Numbered from the stretch's first letter, positions 1 through 9,938 are shown. The stretch: 64,000 nucleotides of DNA from Providencia sp. PROV188 (GCF_027595165.1 NZ_CP097291.1:1488001-1552000); one strand, 5' to 3'. Notes: generated from the sequence alone by a model not told the origin. Made by a program: numbers and translations.

Positions 1-1223
1 TGAAAAAAATGCTTTCTTTTATTTCACCTAAAATGTTGACTCCAACAGTTGTTTTCGTCGGGATTGTCTCTCACGTTGCTTCTGATTCAGCCTACGTTAT
101 TTTGATGCCAGTCGCAGCAATGATGTTCTATGCCAGTGGTCGCCATCCTTTAGCGGGAATTGCAGCGGCATTCGCTGGTTTAGCAGGGGGATTCACGGCA
201 AGTTATACGCCATCGATTATTGACCCGATTATGCAGAGCTTTACGCAAGATGCCGCGCAAATGTTAGCGCCAGGCTACAGTGTAAATGTACTGTGTAACT
301 ATTTCTTTAGCTTGGGCGGAACCTTCGGCGTTATTTTTACTTGCTGGTTTATCACCGAAAAGATCGTAGAGCCGTGGTTAAATAAAAACGCTCCAATCAC
401 CAAATCTGACGTTGATACTGATGCTGAGCAAGATTTAGGTAAAATCACACCGCAAGAGCACCGCGCATTCCGTGTTGCGGGATTAATGGTGATTGCATTA
501 GGCGTGGGGTTATTTGCGCTGTTATGGCCTGAAAATTCACCACTAAGAGGCCCAGATGGCAGCTTAACAAGCCCGAAAGCACCAATTATGCAGATTGTTG
601 TACCATTATTGTTCATCTTCTTTGCATTGCCAGGCATAGTGTATGGCTATATGACTAAATCTTTCACCTCGACCAAAGATGTGGTTAAGGCGATGGAAAA
701 TATTACCAAGTCACTGATCCCATTTATTGTGTTTGCTTTCTTTGCAGCGCAATTCCTGTATTCGTTCCAACATTCTAACTTAGGTACATTATTAGCCTTA
801 TCGGGGGCGGAATTACTGCGAACTTTAGATATGCCATCTGGGATGACGGTATTCGGGGTGATTTTATTAACTGCCGTGTTAAATATCATGATCACGTCAG
901 CGACCTCAAAATGGGCGATTATGGCACCAGTTTTAGTACCAATGTTAATGGCAGTCGGAATTTCGCCAGAATTAACCCAAGCCGCCTTCCGTGTGAGTGA
1001 TTCTGCGATGAACGTGAGTACGCCAATGTTTCCGTTCTATCCGCTGATTTTAATGTATTGCCAGAAATATTATAAAAATGCAGGTATCGGAACTTTATGT
1101 TCTATGATGATCCCATTCACTATCGGTTTATTAATTACCTTAACAGCGACACTGTATCTGTTCTGGGCATTTGATATTCCAATTGGTTTTGACAGTGGTT
1201 ATACATGGCAGCCTGCGCAATAA
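1..1223 (+). CDS. AbgT-family transporter, 5' end cut by the window
   Basis: Polytopic inner-membrane protein whose frame is open to the left edge, so the N-terminal part is missing; about 406 residues are visible, against about 508 for E. coli AbgT. Family features include the early segment with SHVASDSAYVILMP, the glycine-rich GRHPLAGI stretch and a late TSATSKWAIMAPVLVP segment that matches the AbgT ASGSAIWSILAP motif. The family imports p-aminobenzoyl-glutamate or exports sulfonamide-like antimetabolites by a cation gradient. Peptidase T follows after 16 bases, so the pair probably forms an operon for uptake and cleavage of a peptide-like substrate. The actual substrate is not evident. 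Confidence 0.85.
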   Translation, partial: KKMLSFISPKMLTPTVVFVGIVSHVASDSAYVILMPVAAMMFYASGRHPLAGIAAAFAGLAGGFTASYTPSIIDPIMQSFTQDAAQMLAPGYSVNVLCNYFFSLGGTFGVIFTCWFITEKIVEPWLNKNAPITKSDVDTDAEQDLGKITPQEHRAFRVAGLMVIALGVGLFALLWPENSPLRGPDGSLTSPKAPIMQIVVPLLFIFFALPGIVYGYMTKSFTSTKDVVKAMENITKSLIPFIVFAFFAAQFLYSFQHSNLGTLLALSGAELLRTLDMPSGMTVFGVILLTAVLNIMITSATSKWAIMAPVLVPMLMAVGISPELTQAAFRVSDSAMNVSTPMFPFYPLILMYCQKYYKNAGIGTLCSMMIPFTIGLLITLTATLYLFWAFDIPIGFDSGYTWQPAQ

Positions 1224-1239
1224 GTAAAAGGTATGTGAA

Positions 1240-2472
1240 ATGAAAGAATTAGGTAAGAAATTAGAAGAACGTTTTTATCGCTATGTGGCTATTGAAAGCC
1301 AAAGTGATGCGGCAAGCTCTGTTGTACCAAGCACAGAAGGCCAGCGTGAACTGGCAAATCTTCTGGCGAAAGAATTAGAGAGCTACGGCTTGAAAGATGT
1401 GTATGTTGATGAACATGCCATTTTATATGGAATGCGCCCAGGTAATAAACCCAATGCCCCTAAAATTGGTTTTGTGGCTCACTTAGATACTGTTGATGTC
1501 GGTTTATCTCCGGTGATCAAGCCGCAAACCTTGAAGTATGAAGGTGCGGATTTATGCCTGAATGTGCAGGAAGATGTGTGGTTTAAAACCGCGGAACACC
1601 CGGAAGCCGCCGCTTATGTGGGCGATGAAATTATTTTCAGTGACGGCACCAGTGTTCTGGGCGCGGATGATAAAGCGGCCATTACCGTTGTCATGGAGCT
1701 GATGGATAAACTGCAAAACGCAGATTTTGATTGCGGCGATATCTATGTGGCGTTTGTGCCAGATGAAGAAATTGGTCTTCGTGGCTCCAAAATCATGGAT
1801 CTTTCTCGCTTCAAAGTGGATTTTGCTTACACCATCGATTGCTGTGCGCTCGGAGAGGTGGTTTTTGAAACCTTTAATGCGGCTTCTATTGAAGTGGAAA
1901 TTAAAGGGATCACCGCTCATCCAATGTCAGCGAAAAACGTATTGTTAAACCCAATTCGTGTGGCACATGATTTTATTGGTTGTTTCGATCGTTTCGATAC
2001 GCCGGAACACACTGAGCACCGTGAAGGTTACTTCTATATCACAGATTTAGCGGCAAACCCGAATGAAGCAAAAATCAAAATGGCGATCCGTGATTTTGAC
2101 CGCCCAAGTTTTGAAGCTCGTAAGCGTTTCATTGCTGAAAGTATTGAACTGATTCGTACTCGTCATCCACGAGCGAAAGTGGAATTCAAAATTGATGATG
2201 TGTATAGCAATATCAGCGATTCAATCGGTGAAGATCGTACAGCGGTAGATATTATTCTCGAAGCGTTAAAAATTCATAATATCGAGCCAAATATCATTCC
2301 AATGCGTGGAGGCACTGACGGTTCAGCGCTGTCTGCTCGCGGAATTGTGACACCAAACTATTTTACGGGTGCGCATAACTTCCATTCTCGCTTTGAGTTT
2401 TTACCAATAACTTCATTCGAGAAGAGCTATTTAGTGTCTGAAACTATTTGCCGCCTTGTTGGGCAAAAGTAG
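1240..2472 (+). CDS. pepT: Peptidase T (M20B aminotripeptidase)
   Basis: Cytoplasmic zinc peptidase of 410 residues (E. coli PepT has 408) that removes the N-terminal residue of tripeptides. The dinuclear metal site is visible: His81 in AHLDT, Asp143-Asp144 in GADDKA, Glu176-Glu177 in PDEEIG, Asp200 in TIDCC and His382 in HNFHSRFEF. It lies 16 bases after the AbgT-type gene and is probably co-transcribed with it. In E. coli pepT stands apart from abgT, so this pairing suggests a dipeptide or aminoacyl substrate for the transporter (inference). The sequence is clearly diverged from E. coli PepT, so a PepT-like paralogue is possible. Confidence 0.85.
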   Translation: MKELGKKLEERFYRYVAIESQSDAASSVVPSTEGQRELANLLAKELESYGLKDVYVDEHAILYGMRPGNKPNAPKIGFVAHLDTVDVGLSPVIKPQTLKYEGADLCLNVQEDVWFKTAEHPEAAAYVGDEIIFSDGTSVLGADDKAAITVVMELMDKLQNADFDCGDIYVAFVPDEEIGLRGSKIMDLSRFKVDFAYTIDCCALGEVVFETFNAASIEVEIKGITAHPMSAKNVLLNPIRVAHDFIGCFDRFDTPEHTEHREGYFYITDLAANPNEAKIKMAIRDFDRPSFEARKRFIAESIELIRTRHPRAKVEFKIDDVYSNISDSIGEDRTAVDIILEALKIHNIEPNIIPMRGGTDGSALSARGIVTPNYFTGAHNFHSRFEFLPITSFEKSYLVSETICRLVGQK

Positions 2473-2522
2473 TTCATACTGGATTTAGCTTTAGCTCGTT
2501 AAAAGTCAGAGTATTAAAACCG

Positions 2523-2555
2523 ATAGCTGCTAATTATTTAGCGGCTATTTTTTTG
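2523..2555 (+). terminator. Rho-independent terminator after pepT
   Basis: An 11-base imperfect inverted repeat (ATAGCTGCTAA and TTAGCGGCTAT, one central mismatch) is followed by seven T residues, about 50 bases after the pepT stop. Confidence 0.75.
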
Positions 2556-2701
2556 AAAGAAACTCATTCAAGTTTTAAATGTTAATTAATGAATTATAAC
2601 TAGAATAATAGTTTTAAATATTGATTTAAAAAGAAGATATGACTTATTAATTTTTTCATTTATTATCCTCCCATTATGGCTGCAAGTAATAGGAGAGGTA
2701 T

Positions 2702-3388
2702 TTGATTAATATAATAATTATTGATGATAGTAATATTTCGATTCGAGGTATTGAAGCGATACTCACTCGAAATACTCGCTATAAAGTTGTCGCAACGTTT
2801 CCTTCTTTAGATCCGGTGATCACGTGGAACCGGCAAAATAAAGCAAATATTATTTTGATTAATCGAGAACATTGCCATTTCGATTCATTGAAAACCTTCA
2901 CGACAATCCGTCGTACTCAACCTGATGTAGGGCTCATTATCTTCAATGTGCGTCATAATGATATGTTTGTTGTGAAAGCGTTGGATATTGGCATTTTTGG
3001 CATACTGAGCGCTAGTATTGCAGAAGAAGAGCTAATTGAAGCCTTGCAAATCGTGAATGCGCGTCAACGAATTATCTCTCCTGATATTGCTCAACAACTG
3101 GCTTTACAAAGATTAAATCAACGTGAACAGCTAGATATATATGAATTGCTTTCCGCAAGAGAGCTGGAAATTATGCTCATGATCACCAGAGGGCTTTCGG
3201 TTAAGCATATTGCGGAGTCATTATCTTTAAGCCCTAAAACGGTAAATACCTATCGATATCGAATGTTTGGTAAACTTAATATCAGTAGTGATGTAGAATT
3301 AACACATATAGCAATCGGTTATGGTTTAATCACCGCAAAACAGGGTTCATCAGGGTGGAACAACAGTTTGATCCAAAAGTTTTCTTAA
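2702..3388 (+). CDS. uvrY: UvrY/SirA/GacA-type regulator with a degenerate receiver domain
   Basis: LuxR/FixJ-type response regulator of 228 residues. In the BarA-UvrY system this protein activates CsrB-type small RNAs. The start is TTG behind a strong AGGAGAGG ribosome site, as in E. coli. The C-terminal HTH (about 148-212) is nearly identical to UvrY, with [11 protein letters not shown] and [19 protein letters not shown]. The receiver (1-120) keeps Asp8-Asp9, but aligned position 54, the phospho-acceptor Asp, is Asn; Thr82 is Asn; and Lys104 is Ala. Conventional phosphorylation therefore looks impossible. The 3' end overlaps uvrC by 34 bases and extends about 10 residues beyond E. coli UvrY. 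Confidence 0.9.
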   Translation: MINIIIIDDSNISIRGIEAILTRNTRYKVVATFPSLDPVITWNRQNKANIILINREHCHFDSLKTFTTIRRTQPDVGLIIFNVRHNDMFVVKALDIGIFGILSASIAEEELIEALQIVNARQRIISPDIAQQLALQRLNQREQLDIYELLSARELEIMLMITRGLSVKHIAESLSLSPKTVNTYRYRMFGKLNISSDVELTHIAIGYGLITAKQGSSGWNNSLIQKFS

Positions 3389-5187
3389 AAACAGTCACAA
3401 ACCAACCCGGCGTTTATCGCATGTATGACGCTGGGGGAACCGTGATTTATGTTGGGAAAGCGAAAGATCTGAAAAAAAGGTTATCGAGCTATTTCCGTGA
3501 GAATGTCGGTAGCCGTAAAACAGAGCAACTCGTCAAGCATATCGCCTCTATTGATGTGACGGTAACCCATACCGAAACCGAGGCGCTACTGCTGGAACAT
3601 AACTATATAAAGCTGTATCAGCCTCGTTATAACGTCTTGCTACGAGATGATAAATCTTATCCTTATATTTTTCTGAGTAGCGAAACACATCCTAGAATTT
3701 CAAGCCACCGAGGTGCGAAACATGGGAAAGGTGAATATTTCGGCCCATTCCCAAGTTCTTATGCGGTACGTGAAACCTTAGCGGTTATGCAAAAGCTGTT
3801 TCCCATTCGCCAGTGTGAAGATAGCGTTTATAGAAACCGTTCAAGACCTTGTTTACAGTATCAAATTGGTCGTTGTTTAGGACCTTGCGTGAAAGGTTTA
3901 GTGACGGATGAAGAGTATGATCAGCAAGTCAACTATGTCCGTCTGTTCTTAACGGGGAAGGACAAGCAAGTCTTAACTGGGTTAGTCGAGCGCATGGAAA
4001 AAGCTAGCCAAGAGCTACGTTTTGAGGATGCTGCACGTTTTCGTGACCAAATTCAAGCCGTGCGTGCGGTAACAGAAGAGCAATATGTGTCAGGCGGTGA
4101 TGATGACCTCGACGTTATCGGAGTCGCATTCGATTCTGGATTAGCTTGTGTTCATGTTCTATTTATTCGCCAAGGAAAGGTTTTGGGCAGTCGCAGCTAC
4201 TATCCAAAAATTCCGGCGGGGACTTTATTAGAAGAAGTAGTGCAAACCTTCTTAGGGCAGTTCTATTTACAAGGCAGTGAAAATCGCACATTGCCAGGGG
4301 AAATATTAATTGATTTCCCATTGACGGAAAAAGAGTTACTGGCGGAATCGTTGTCTGGCATTGCCGGTCGTAAAATTAATATTCAAAGCCAGCCACGAGG
4401 CACCCGTGCTCGTTATTTAAAACTGGCTCGAACCAATGCATCCATCGCGTTATCTACCAAACTGGCGCAGCAGTCGACGATTCAACAACGCATGGCTGCG
4501 CTGTCAAAAGTCGTGAATATAGAAAATATTTCGCGCATGGAGTGTTTCGATATTTCCCACACGATGGGCGAGCAAACCGTGGCTTCCTGCGTGGTGTTTG
4601 ATAAAACGGGTCCTGTGAAATCAGAGTATCGTCGATACAATATTACGGGGATCACGCCTGGGGATGATTATGCGGCGATGCACCAAGTGCTGACTCGCCG
4701 TTATGGTAAACATCTGGATGAGAGCAAAGTTCCCGATATTATCTTTATTGATGGTGGTAAAGGGCAGCTGAGTCAAGCGCGGGATGTCTTTGATTCACTT
4801 GAAGTGGATTGGGATAAAAACCATCCTTTATTAATTGGGGTTGCTAAAGGTAGCGATCGTAAAGCTGGGTTGGAAACGTTGTTTTTAAAACCCGAAGGTG
4901 AAGGTTTTGCGCTTCCGCCTGATTCGCCAGCATTACATGTGATCCAGCATATTCGTGATGAGTCGCATAACCATGCGATTACGGGGCATCGCCAGCGCCG
5001 CGCGAAAGTGAAAAATACCAGTGCGCTTGAATCTATCGAAGGCGTAGGGCCAAAACGTCGCCAAATGTTATTGAAGTACATGGGAGGATTACAACCTTTG
5101 CGTAATGCGAGCATAGAAGAGATCGCAAAAGTGCCCTCGATCTCATACGCGCTGGCAGAAAAGATTTATAATGCATTGAAACAGTAG
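3355..5187 (+). CDS. uvrC: UvrABC excinuclease subunit C
   Basis: Dual-incision nuclease of nucleotide excision repair, 610 residues as in E. coli. Visible parts in order are the GIY-YIG 3'-incision domain (about 16-94, [10 protein letters not shown] then YVGKAKDL), a [13 protein letters not shown] cysteine cluster, the UVR domain (about 200-240), the RNase H-like 5'-incision domain with [16 protein letters not shown] and FIDGGKGQL, and C-terminal tandem helix-hairpin-helix motifs ([11 protein letters not shown]). It starts at GTG inside the 3' end of uvrY, so translational coupling is likely. Confidence 0.97.
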   Translation: MEQQFDPKVFLKTVTNQPGVYRMYDAGGTVIYVGKAKDLKKRLSSYFRENVGSRKTEQLVKHIASIDVTVTHTETEALLLEHNYIKLYQPRYNVLLRDDKSYPYIFLSSETHPRISSHRGAKHGKGEYFGPFPSSYAVRETLAVMQKLFPIRQCEDSVYRNRSRPCLQYQIGRCLGPCVKGLVTDEEYDQQVNYVRLFLTGKDKQVLTGLVERMEKASQELRFEDAARFRDQIQAVRAVTEEQYVSGGDDDLDVIGVAFDSGLACVHVLFIRQGKVLGSRSYYPKIPAGTLLEEVVQTFLGQFYLQGSENRTLPGEILIDFPLTEKELLAESLSGIAGRKINIQSQPRGTRARYLKLARTNASIALSTKLAQQSTIQQRMAALSKVVNIENISRMECFDISHTMGEQTVASCVVFDKTGPVKSEYRRYNITGITPGDDYAAMHQVLTRRYGKHLDESKVPDIIFIDGGKGQLSQARDVFDSLEVDWDKNHPLLIGVAKGSDRKAGLETLFLKPEGEGFALPPDSPALHVIQHIRDESHNHAITGHRQRRAKVKNTSALESIEGVGPKRRQMLLKYMGGLQPLRNASIEEIAKVPSISYALAEKIYNALKQ

Positions 5188-5243
5188 ATATCTTAGGGCA
5201 ACATACTAAGGTATCCGTCTTGGACAAAGAGTTAGTGAGCGCG

Positions 5244-5792
5244 ATGAAATTAAATATACCAACGTGGTTGACCTTATTCCGTGTCATCCTGATACCGTTT
5301 TTTGTATTAGCGTTTTATCTTCCTGTCAGTTGGGGACCTTTTGCTTGTGCGCTGATTTTTGTGATCGCCGCTGTGACGGATTGGTTCGACGGATTTTTAG
5401 CGCGTCTATGGAAGCAAACGACCAAGTTTGGTGCTTTCCTCGATCCTGTTGCAGACAAGGTTATGGTTGCGACAGCATTAGTCTTAGTGACTGAAAGTTA
5501 CGATGTTTGGTATGTAACGTTACCCGCAGCAACCATGATTGCCCGTGAAATCATTATCTCTTCACTCAGAGAGTGGATGGCAGAAATTGGTAAGCGCAGC
5601 AGTGTGGCTGTTTCTTGGATTGGTAAGTTCAAAACTACCGCGCAAATGATGTCGCTGGTGGGCTTATTATGGCGTCCAAATCCGCTGATCGAACATCTGT
5701 CTATTGCACTTTTATATGTGGCTGCAATTCTGACTTTCTGGTCAATGTTCCAATATTTAAAGGCTGCGTGGGGCGATTTGAGCGAAGCGTGA
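5244..5792 (+). CDS. pgsA: CDP-diacylglycerol-glycerol-3-phosphate phosphatidyltransferase
   Basis: Inner-membrane enzyme making phosphatidylglycerol-phosphate, the committed step to phosphatidylglycerol and cardiolipin. With the start at MKLNIPT it has 182 residues, as in E. coli; a TTG 24 bases upstream is in frame but would add residues not found in the family. The CDP-alcohol phosphotransferase signature is complete: Asp46, Asp49-Gly50, Ala53-Arg54, Gly63, Asp67 and Asp71. Four or five membrane segments are visible. Order uvrC-pgsA-tRNA is as in E. coli. Confidence 0.96.
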   Translation: MKLNIPTWLTLFRVILIPFFVLAFYLPVSWGPFACALIFVIAAVTDWFDGFLARLWKQTTKFGAFLDPVADKVMVATALVLVTESYDVWYVTLPAATMIAREIIISSLREWMAEIGKRSSVAVSWIGKFKTTAQMMSLVGLLWRPNPLIEHLSIALLYVAAILTFWSMFQYLKAAWGDLSEA

Positions 5793-5956
5793 TCGAAATG
5801 ATTGAAAAAACAGCGAACGATCCAATTATTTCAATAATTGTATTGACTCGATAGGTGAAATCAGTAGAATGCAACGCATCGAACGGCAACGTGGTTTACG
5901 AAAATAAATAAGTAAATCAGCCAGTTTGAGAGCAGAAACTGAAAAGTGAAGCTTAA

Positions 5957-6032
<76 letters not shown>

Positions 6033-6057
6033 AATCTTGAAAAAGACTAGGGTGTAA

Positions 6058-6131
6058 GGCGCGTTAGCAAAGCGGTTATGCACCGGATTGCAAATCCGTG
6101 TAGCTCGGTTCGACTCCGGGACGCGCCTCCA
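6058..6131 (+). tRNA. cysT: tRNA-Cys (anticodon GCA)
   Basis: A 74-base cloverleaf with acceptor GGCGCGT/ACGCGCC, anticodon loop ATTGCAAAT, T-arm GGTTCGACTCC and encoded CCA. It lies 25 bases after tRNA-Gly in the same transcript, as in the E. coli glyW-cysT-leuZ operon. Confidence 0.97.
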
Positions 6132-6138
6132 AATTCTA

Positions 6139-6225
6139 GCCCAGGTGGTGAAATCGGTAGACACAAGGGATTTAAAATCCCTCGGCTGTAAGGCTGTGCG
6201 GGTTCAAGTCCCGCCCTGGGCACCA
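6139..6225 (+). tRNA. leuZ: tRNA-Leu (anticodon TAA), first copy
   Basis: An 87-base class II tRNA with acceptor GCCCAGG/CCTGGGC, anticodon loop TTTAAAA, a long variable arm (CTCGGCTGTAAGGCTGTG) and encoded CCA. It is identical to the copy at 6331-6417. Confidence 0.96.
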
Positions 6226-6234
6226 TATTTAGTG

Positions 6235-6254
6235 AATGGACCAATAGGTCCATT
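6235..6254 (+). other. Hairpin between the two tRNA-Leu genes
   Basis: Perfect 8-bp stem AATGGACC/GGTCCATT with AATA loop, followed by TTACTTT. It may act as a weak terminator or processing site. Confidence 0.4.
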
Positions 6255-6330
6255 TTACTTTAAAGATTTAAACTAGTTAGTTAATAAAACTTAGCTACTA
6301 GATAAGCAGTAAAGCAGTATTAAAAATTTG

Positions 6331-6417
6331 GCCCAGGTGGTGAAATCGGTAGACACAAGGGATTTAAAATCCCTCGGCTGTAAGGCTGTGCGGGTTCAAG
6401 TCCCGCCCTGGGCACCA
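6331..6417 (+). tRNA. tRNA-Leu (anticodon TAA), second copy
   Basis: An 87-base class II tRNA identical to the copy 192 bases upstream, including the CCA end. E. coli has one leuZ at this locus, so this looks like a tandem duplication. The bases after the two copies differ. Confidence 0.96.
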
Positions 6418-6460
6418 TACAAAACTTAACTGAATTTAATCAGTAAGTTAGAAAAAGAAA

Positions 6461-6486
6461 AAGCCACCCATTGGGTGGCTTTTTTG
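6461..6486 (+). terminator. Terminator of the tRNA operon
   Basis: Nine-bp stem AAGCCACCC/GGGTGGCTT with a 3-base loop, followed by a run of T. Confidence 0.9.
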
Positions 6487-6659
6487 CGTTTGAATATAAA
6501 AATAATTATTGGCTCTTCAATGGATTTTACGAATCCAATTTTTTGTCATTTTTCTCCCATTTTTATCAAGATCCCGAAAGACTAAGTAAAAATAAGTAAG
6601 TCAGACCTATCCCACCCTGAACTGTGCCAATATCTGCGTTTTAGAAAAAGGAGAGGGTG

Positions 6660-6818
6660 ATGTCTAATATGAAAACTGAAATTGTGGTTGTCCGCTTAAC
6701 CAAGCATGAGCGTGCGATGTTAGATGCGATAAAGACCACGCCATTACTTGCTGATTGGTTGAAATCGCTCGCTTTTTCTCAAGTGGAACAGCACGAAAAG
6801 AGTCAAAATCCTAAATAA
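6660..6818 (+). CDS. Small hypothetical protein (52 aa)
   Basis: Short frame with a strong ribosome site (AAAAAGGAGAGGGTG directly before ATG). The peptide begins MSNMKTEIVVVRLTKHERAML and continues as an amphipathic helix; a short strand followed by helices recalls ribbon-helix-helix or MobC-like proteins, but that is only a resemblance. It stands alone between the tRNA terminator and fabV. The codon use resembles the neighbours. I do not recognise a family. Confidence 0.6.
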   Translation: MSNMKTEIVVVRLTKHERAMLDAIKTTPLLADWLKSLAFSQVEQHEKSQNPK

Positions 6819-6916
6819 ACTGGTCTGTTCACTATGTTTCTTGCCTATACATCTTAAGTATAAGATGAATATCAGGTATATTAGTGTTCGATTGTAAGCT
6901 ACCAAGAAAAATTACT

Positions 6917-8116
6917 ATGATTATCAAACCTAAAATTCGTGGTTTTATCTGCACTACAGCTCACCCAGCAGGCTGCGAAGCCCATGTTCGTGAGCAAATT
7001 GCCTATGTGAAATCTCGTGGTGAACTGAAAAATGGACCGAAAAAGGTTCTGGTAATTGGTGCATCCACTGGTTATGGTCTGGCTTCACGCATCAATGCGG
7101 CTTTTGGCAGCGGTGCAGCGACCATCGGTGTTTTCTTTGAAAAGCCGGGCAGTGAGAGCAAAACAGGTTCCGCAGGCTGGTACAACGCCGCTGGTTTTGA
7201 CAAAGCAGCGAAAGAAGCGGGTCTGTATGCGAAAAGCATCAACGGTGATGCATTCTCCAATGAATGCCGTCAAACCGTAATCGACTTGATTAAACAAGAT
7301 TTAGGTCAAATCGATTTAGTGGTTTATTCACTGGCTTCTCCAGTGCGTAAAATGCCTGAAACGGGTGAAGTTGTACGTTCAGCATTAAAACCAATTGGTG
7401 AACCGTACAAATCTGTTGCGCTGGATACCAACAAAGATGTGCTGATCGAAGCCGTTGTTGAACCTGCCAACGAGCAAGAAATCGAAGACACCGTGAAAGT
7501 GATGGGCGGTCAAGATTGGGAATTGTGGATGAACGCATTAGCGGATGCTGGTGTTCTGGCTGACAATGCTCAATCCGTTGCTTACTCCTATATCGGTACT
7601 GATTTAACGTGGCCAATCTACTGGCACGGTACATTAGGTAAAGCGAAAGAAGATTTAGATCGCGCAGCCCATGCTATCAATGAAAAAATGGCGAAGAAAG
7701 GCGGTTCCGCACATGTTGCTGTACTGAAATCTGTGGTCACTCAAGCATCTTCAGCAATTCCTGTAATGCCTCTTTATATCTCAATCGTGTTCAAAATCAT
7801 GAAAGAGCAGGGCATTCATGAAGGTTGTATCGAGCAAATTCAACGTCTGTTCGCAACTAAATTATTCAGCGGTGAAACACCAGAAACTGACGAGAAAAAC
7901 CGTCTGCGCCTGGATGACTGGGAACTGCGTGATGATGTGCAAGAAACTTGTCGTCAAATCTGGAAACAGCTTAACGACGACAACATCAATGCACTGACTG
8001 ATTATCAAGGCTACAAAGCTGAATTCTTACGTTTATTCGGATTTGGCTTAGATGGCGTTGATTACGAAGCAGACTTAAGCGGCGAAGCTAATTTTGAAGT
8101 GAAAGAATTAGTTTAA
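6917..8116 (+). CDS. fabV: NADH-dependent trans-2-enoyl-ACP/CoA reductase FabV
   Basis: Last step of the fatty-acid elongation cycle. FabV enzymes are SDR-like but longer and, from studied members, intrinsically insensitive to triclosan. The chosen start [10 protein letters not shown] gives 399 residues, the family length; an upstream in-frame start would add 11 unconserved residues. Visible are the NADH-binding [15 protein letters not shown] (about 44-58), YSLASPVR, and the catalytic Tyr235-x8-Lys244 in the [17 protein letters not shown] stretch. Whether fabI is also present cannot be told from this window. Confidence 0.95.
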   Translation: MIIKPKIRGFICTTAHPAGCEAHVREQIAYVKSRGELKNGPKKVLVIGASTGYGLASRINAAFGSGAATIGVFFEKPGSESKTGSAGWYNAAGFDKAAKEAGLYAKSINGDAFSNECRQTVIDLIKQDLGQIDLVVYSLASPVRKMPETGEVVRSALKPIGEPYKSVALDTNKDVLIEAVVEPANEQEIEDTVKVMGGQDWELWMNALADAGVLADNAQSVAYSYIGTDLTWPIYWHGTLGKAKEDLDRAAHAINEKMAKKGGSAHVAVLKSVVTQASSAIPVMPLYISIVFKIMKEQGIHEGCIEQIQRLFATKLFSGETPETDEKNRLRLDDWELRDDVQETCRQIWKQLNDDNINALTDYQGYKAEFLRLFGFGLDGVDYEADLSGEANFEVKELV

Positions 8117-8138
8117 TAGATAGCTATCTATTTCGCTG

Positions 8139-8184
8139 AAAACCCCGAGCACTGGTAAACCGGTTCTCGGGGTTTTATTTTTTT
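8139..8184 (+). terminator. Terminator after fabV
   Basis: GC-rich inverted repeat AAAACCCCGAG ... CTCGGGGTTTT with an inner ACTGG..CCGGT stem, followed by ATTTTTTT. Confidence 0.9.
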
Positions 8185-8247
8185 CGCTCTAGGATAATAA
8201 TGACCAAATTGGCTTTTCATGGTGAGCCTCAAAAAGGGAGAGCAGGG

Positions 8248-9450
8248 ATGTTGATTGTAGAAATGTTAAGTACCGGTGATGAAGTGCTGCATGGGCAAAT
8301 TATTGACACCAATGCGGCGTGGCTAGCGGATTGTTTGTTCCAGCAAGGATTACCGCTGCATAGCCGTACAACGGTCGGTGACTCTCTTGATAGCTTAGTG
8401 GAAACATTTATTGAGCGTAGCCATCATGCCGATGTGGTTATTGTTAATGGTGGATTAGGCCCTACGAGTGATGATCTCAGTGCGTTAGCGGCTGCAACGG
8501 CTGCGGGTGTACCGCTTGTTGAGCATCCTGAATGGATTGCGGTAATGGAGAGCTATTTCACTGCTCGAGGGCGCGAAATGCCGGCAACTAATCGTAAGCA
8601 GGCCATGTTACCCGCCAATGCCGAACTTATTGATAATCCAGTGGGAACTGCTTGTGGTTTTACGCTGTATCTTAATGATTGTTGGTTCTTTTTTACACCG
8701 GGCGTCCCTTCTGAGTTTAAAGTTATGATCAATGAACAGATCATTCCTCGTTTACGTCAAAAACTTACGTTACCAGAGCCACCTATTTGTTTACGTCTAA
8801 CCAGTTTTGGTCGCAGTGAAAGCAGTCTTGCAAGGCAGTTTGACCCAATTGAGCTACCAAAAGAGTGTGTGTTGGGTTACCGTTCTTCAATGCCAATCAT
8901 TGAATTAAAATTGACCGGACCTGCAAATCAACGCGATGCGATGGAGCAAATCTGGCAAGTCGTGAAAGCGGGTGTTGGTGACAATAAAGTATTTGAAGGT
9001 ACCGAAGGTATTGGCGCGTTAGTGCGAGAATCACTTGAACAACAACAGCTTTCAGTTGTGACACACGAACAGTTCAGTGCCGGCTTACTCTATTGGACAT
9101 TGAATGCAGCAAAAGTGCCTGTCACTCAAGGAAATATTGAAAAATCAGCAACGCATTCAGATTTGGCAGCCTTAGTCCAAACTGCAAAGAATAATCGGTC
9201 GCTAAATCAGCGTGAGATTGGTTTAGTCATTGGCGAATATTATGATGGAACTTTATCTTTAGCATTATCCACCCCAACAGGCAGTTATGCTCAGTGTGTA
9301 AATTATTTACCTCGCAATCACTCAGAACTGGAAAAACAGCAGGTTAGCGTGATGTTGATGTTGGATATGTTATCTCGTTGGCTAGATGGTCGCCCAATCA
9401 TTGGGGATTATGAATGGTTAGAGCAAATTCAAGTGATGGAAGTTAACTAA
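8248..9450 (+). CDS. yfaY: CinA-like protein YfaY
   Basis: 400 residues from the start MLIVEMLSTGDEVLHG, which follows an AAGGGAG ribosome site; in-frame starts upstream lack one. The N-terminal MoCF/CinA-type domain (about 1-170) carries the GDEVLHGQIIDTNAAWLA and NGGLGPTSDDL motifs, followed by PVGTACGF and FTPGVPSEFK. The C-terminal nicotinamide-nucleotide deamidase-like half (about 250-400) is much less conserved, as in E. coli YfaY. The family hydrolyses ADP-ribose or deamidates NMN in some members, but the role of YfaY itself is uncertain. Confidence 0.9.
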   Translation: MLIVEMLSTGDEVLHGQIIDTNAAWLADCLFQQGLPLHSRTTVGDSLDSLVETFIERSHHADVVIVNGGLGPTSDDLSALAAATAAGVPLVEHPEWIAVMESYFTARGREMPATNRKQAMLPANAELIDNPVGTACGFTLYLNDCWFFFTPGVPSEFKVMINEQIIPRLRQKLTLPEPPICLRLTSFGRSESSLARQFDPIELPKECVLGYRSSMPIIELKLTGPANQRDAMEQIWQVVKAGVGDNKVFEGTEGIGALVRESLEQQQLSVVTHEQFSAGLLYWTLNAAKVPVTQGNIEKSATHSDLAALVQTAKNNRSLNQREIGLVIGEYYDGTLSLALSTPTGSYAQCVNYLPRNHSELEKQQVSVMLMLDMLSRWLDGRPIIGDYEWLEQIQVMEVN

Positions 9451-9483
9451 AGTAATTAATGTACCGCTAGGATTATTTGCAAA

Positions 9484-9510
9484 ACCACCCTCAATGAAAA
9501 GAGGGTGGCT
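9484..9510. terminator. Hairpin between convergent yfaY and the anchored protein gene
   Basis: Inverted repeat CCACCCTC/GAGGGTGG with an AATGAAAA loop lies between the convergent genes. No long T-run follows on either strand, so terminator function is tentative. Confidence 0.5.
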
Positions 9511-9518
9511 AATATCTA

Positions 9519-9938
9519 TTATTCAGTGGGTGAGATAGTTTCAATCATAAAATTAAGCCCAGAGATCCCTTTTTCACAGGCTTTATCTTGAAAAACAGAA
9601 GGGGCATTTTCAATTTTACGTTTTAATGCGGTAATTTGATTGGCATAAATATCTGCGCCTGCAATGTCTGGGTTATCTTTCAAATATTCGATAAACACAT
9701 CCACATTCTGATAAAAATAGTCGCAAGGTTTATCTGTGACATCAATCTTAGACAGATTTTTTAAAGAATCAGGTAAAATATTATCTTTGGCCAACTCAAT
9801 ATATTCACCATCTTTTACTTGTTGAATTGCGTTATCCACCTTCGCTTTTAAATTAAATAGCATCACAGCGACAGAGATCAGCGCAACGAGTAAAACAGCA
9901 TTTGCGGCTAAACTAATACTCAGTAAATATTTTTTCAT
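9519..9938 (-). CDS. Membrane-anchored periplasmic protein with two conserved Cys
   Basis: 139 residues from MKKYLLSISL, chosen because GAGGGAG lies 5 bases before this ATG. One N-terminal hydrophobic helix (about 5-29) is a signal anchor or uncleaved signal peptide, and the rest is polar and helical. Two Cys residues flank a helical segment (CDYFYQNVDVFIEYLKDN ... KACEKG). The same pattern occurs in the product at 40881-41279, so the two are probably paralogues. The pattern may correspond to the small DUF5339-type proteins (unsure). It converges on yfaY. Function unknown. Confidence 0.75.
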   Translation of the reverse strand: MKKYLLSISLAANAVLLVALISVAVMLFNLKAKVDNAIQQVKDGEYIELAKDNILPDSLKNLSKIDVTDKPCDYFYQNVDVFIEYLKDNPDIAGADIYANQITALKRKIENAPSVFQDKACEKGISGLNFMIETISPTE

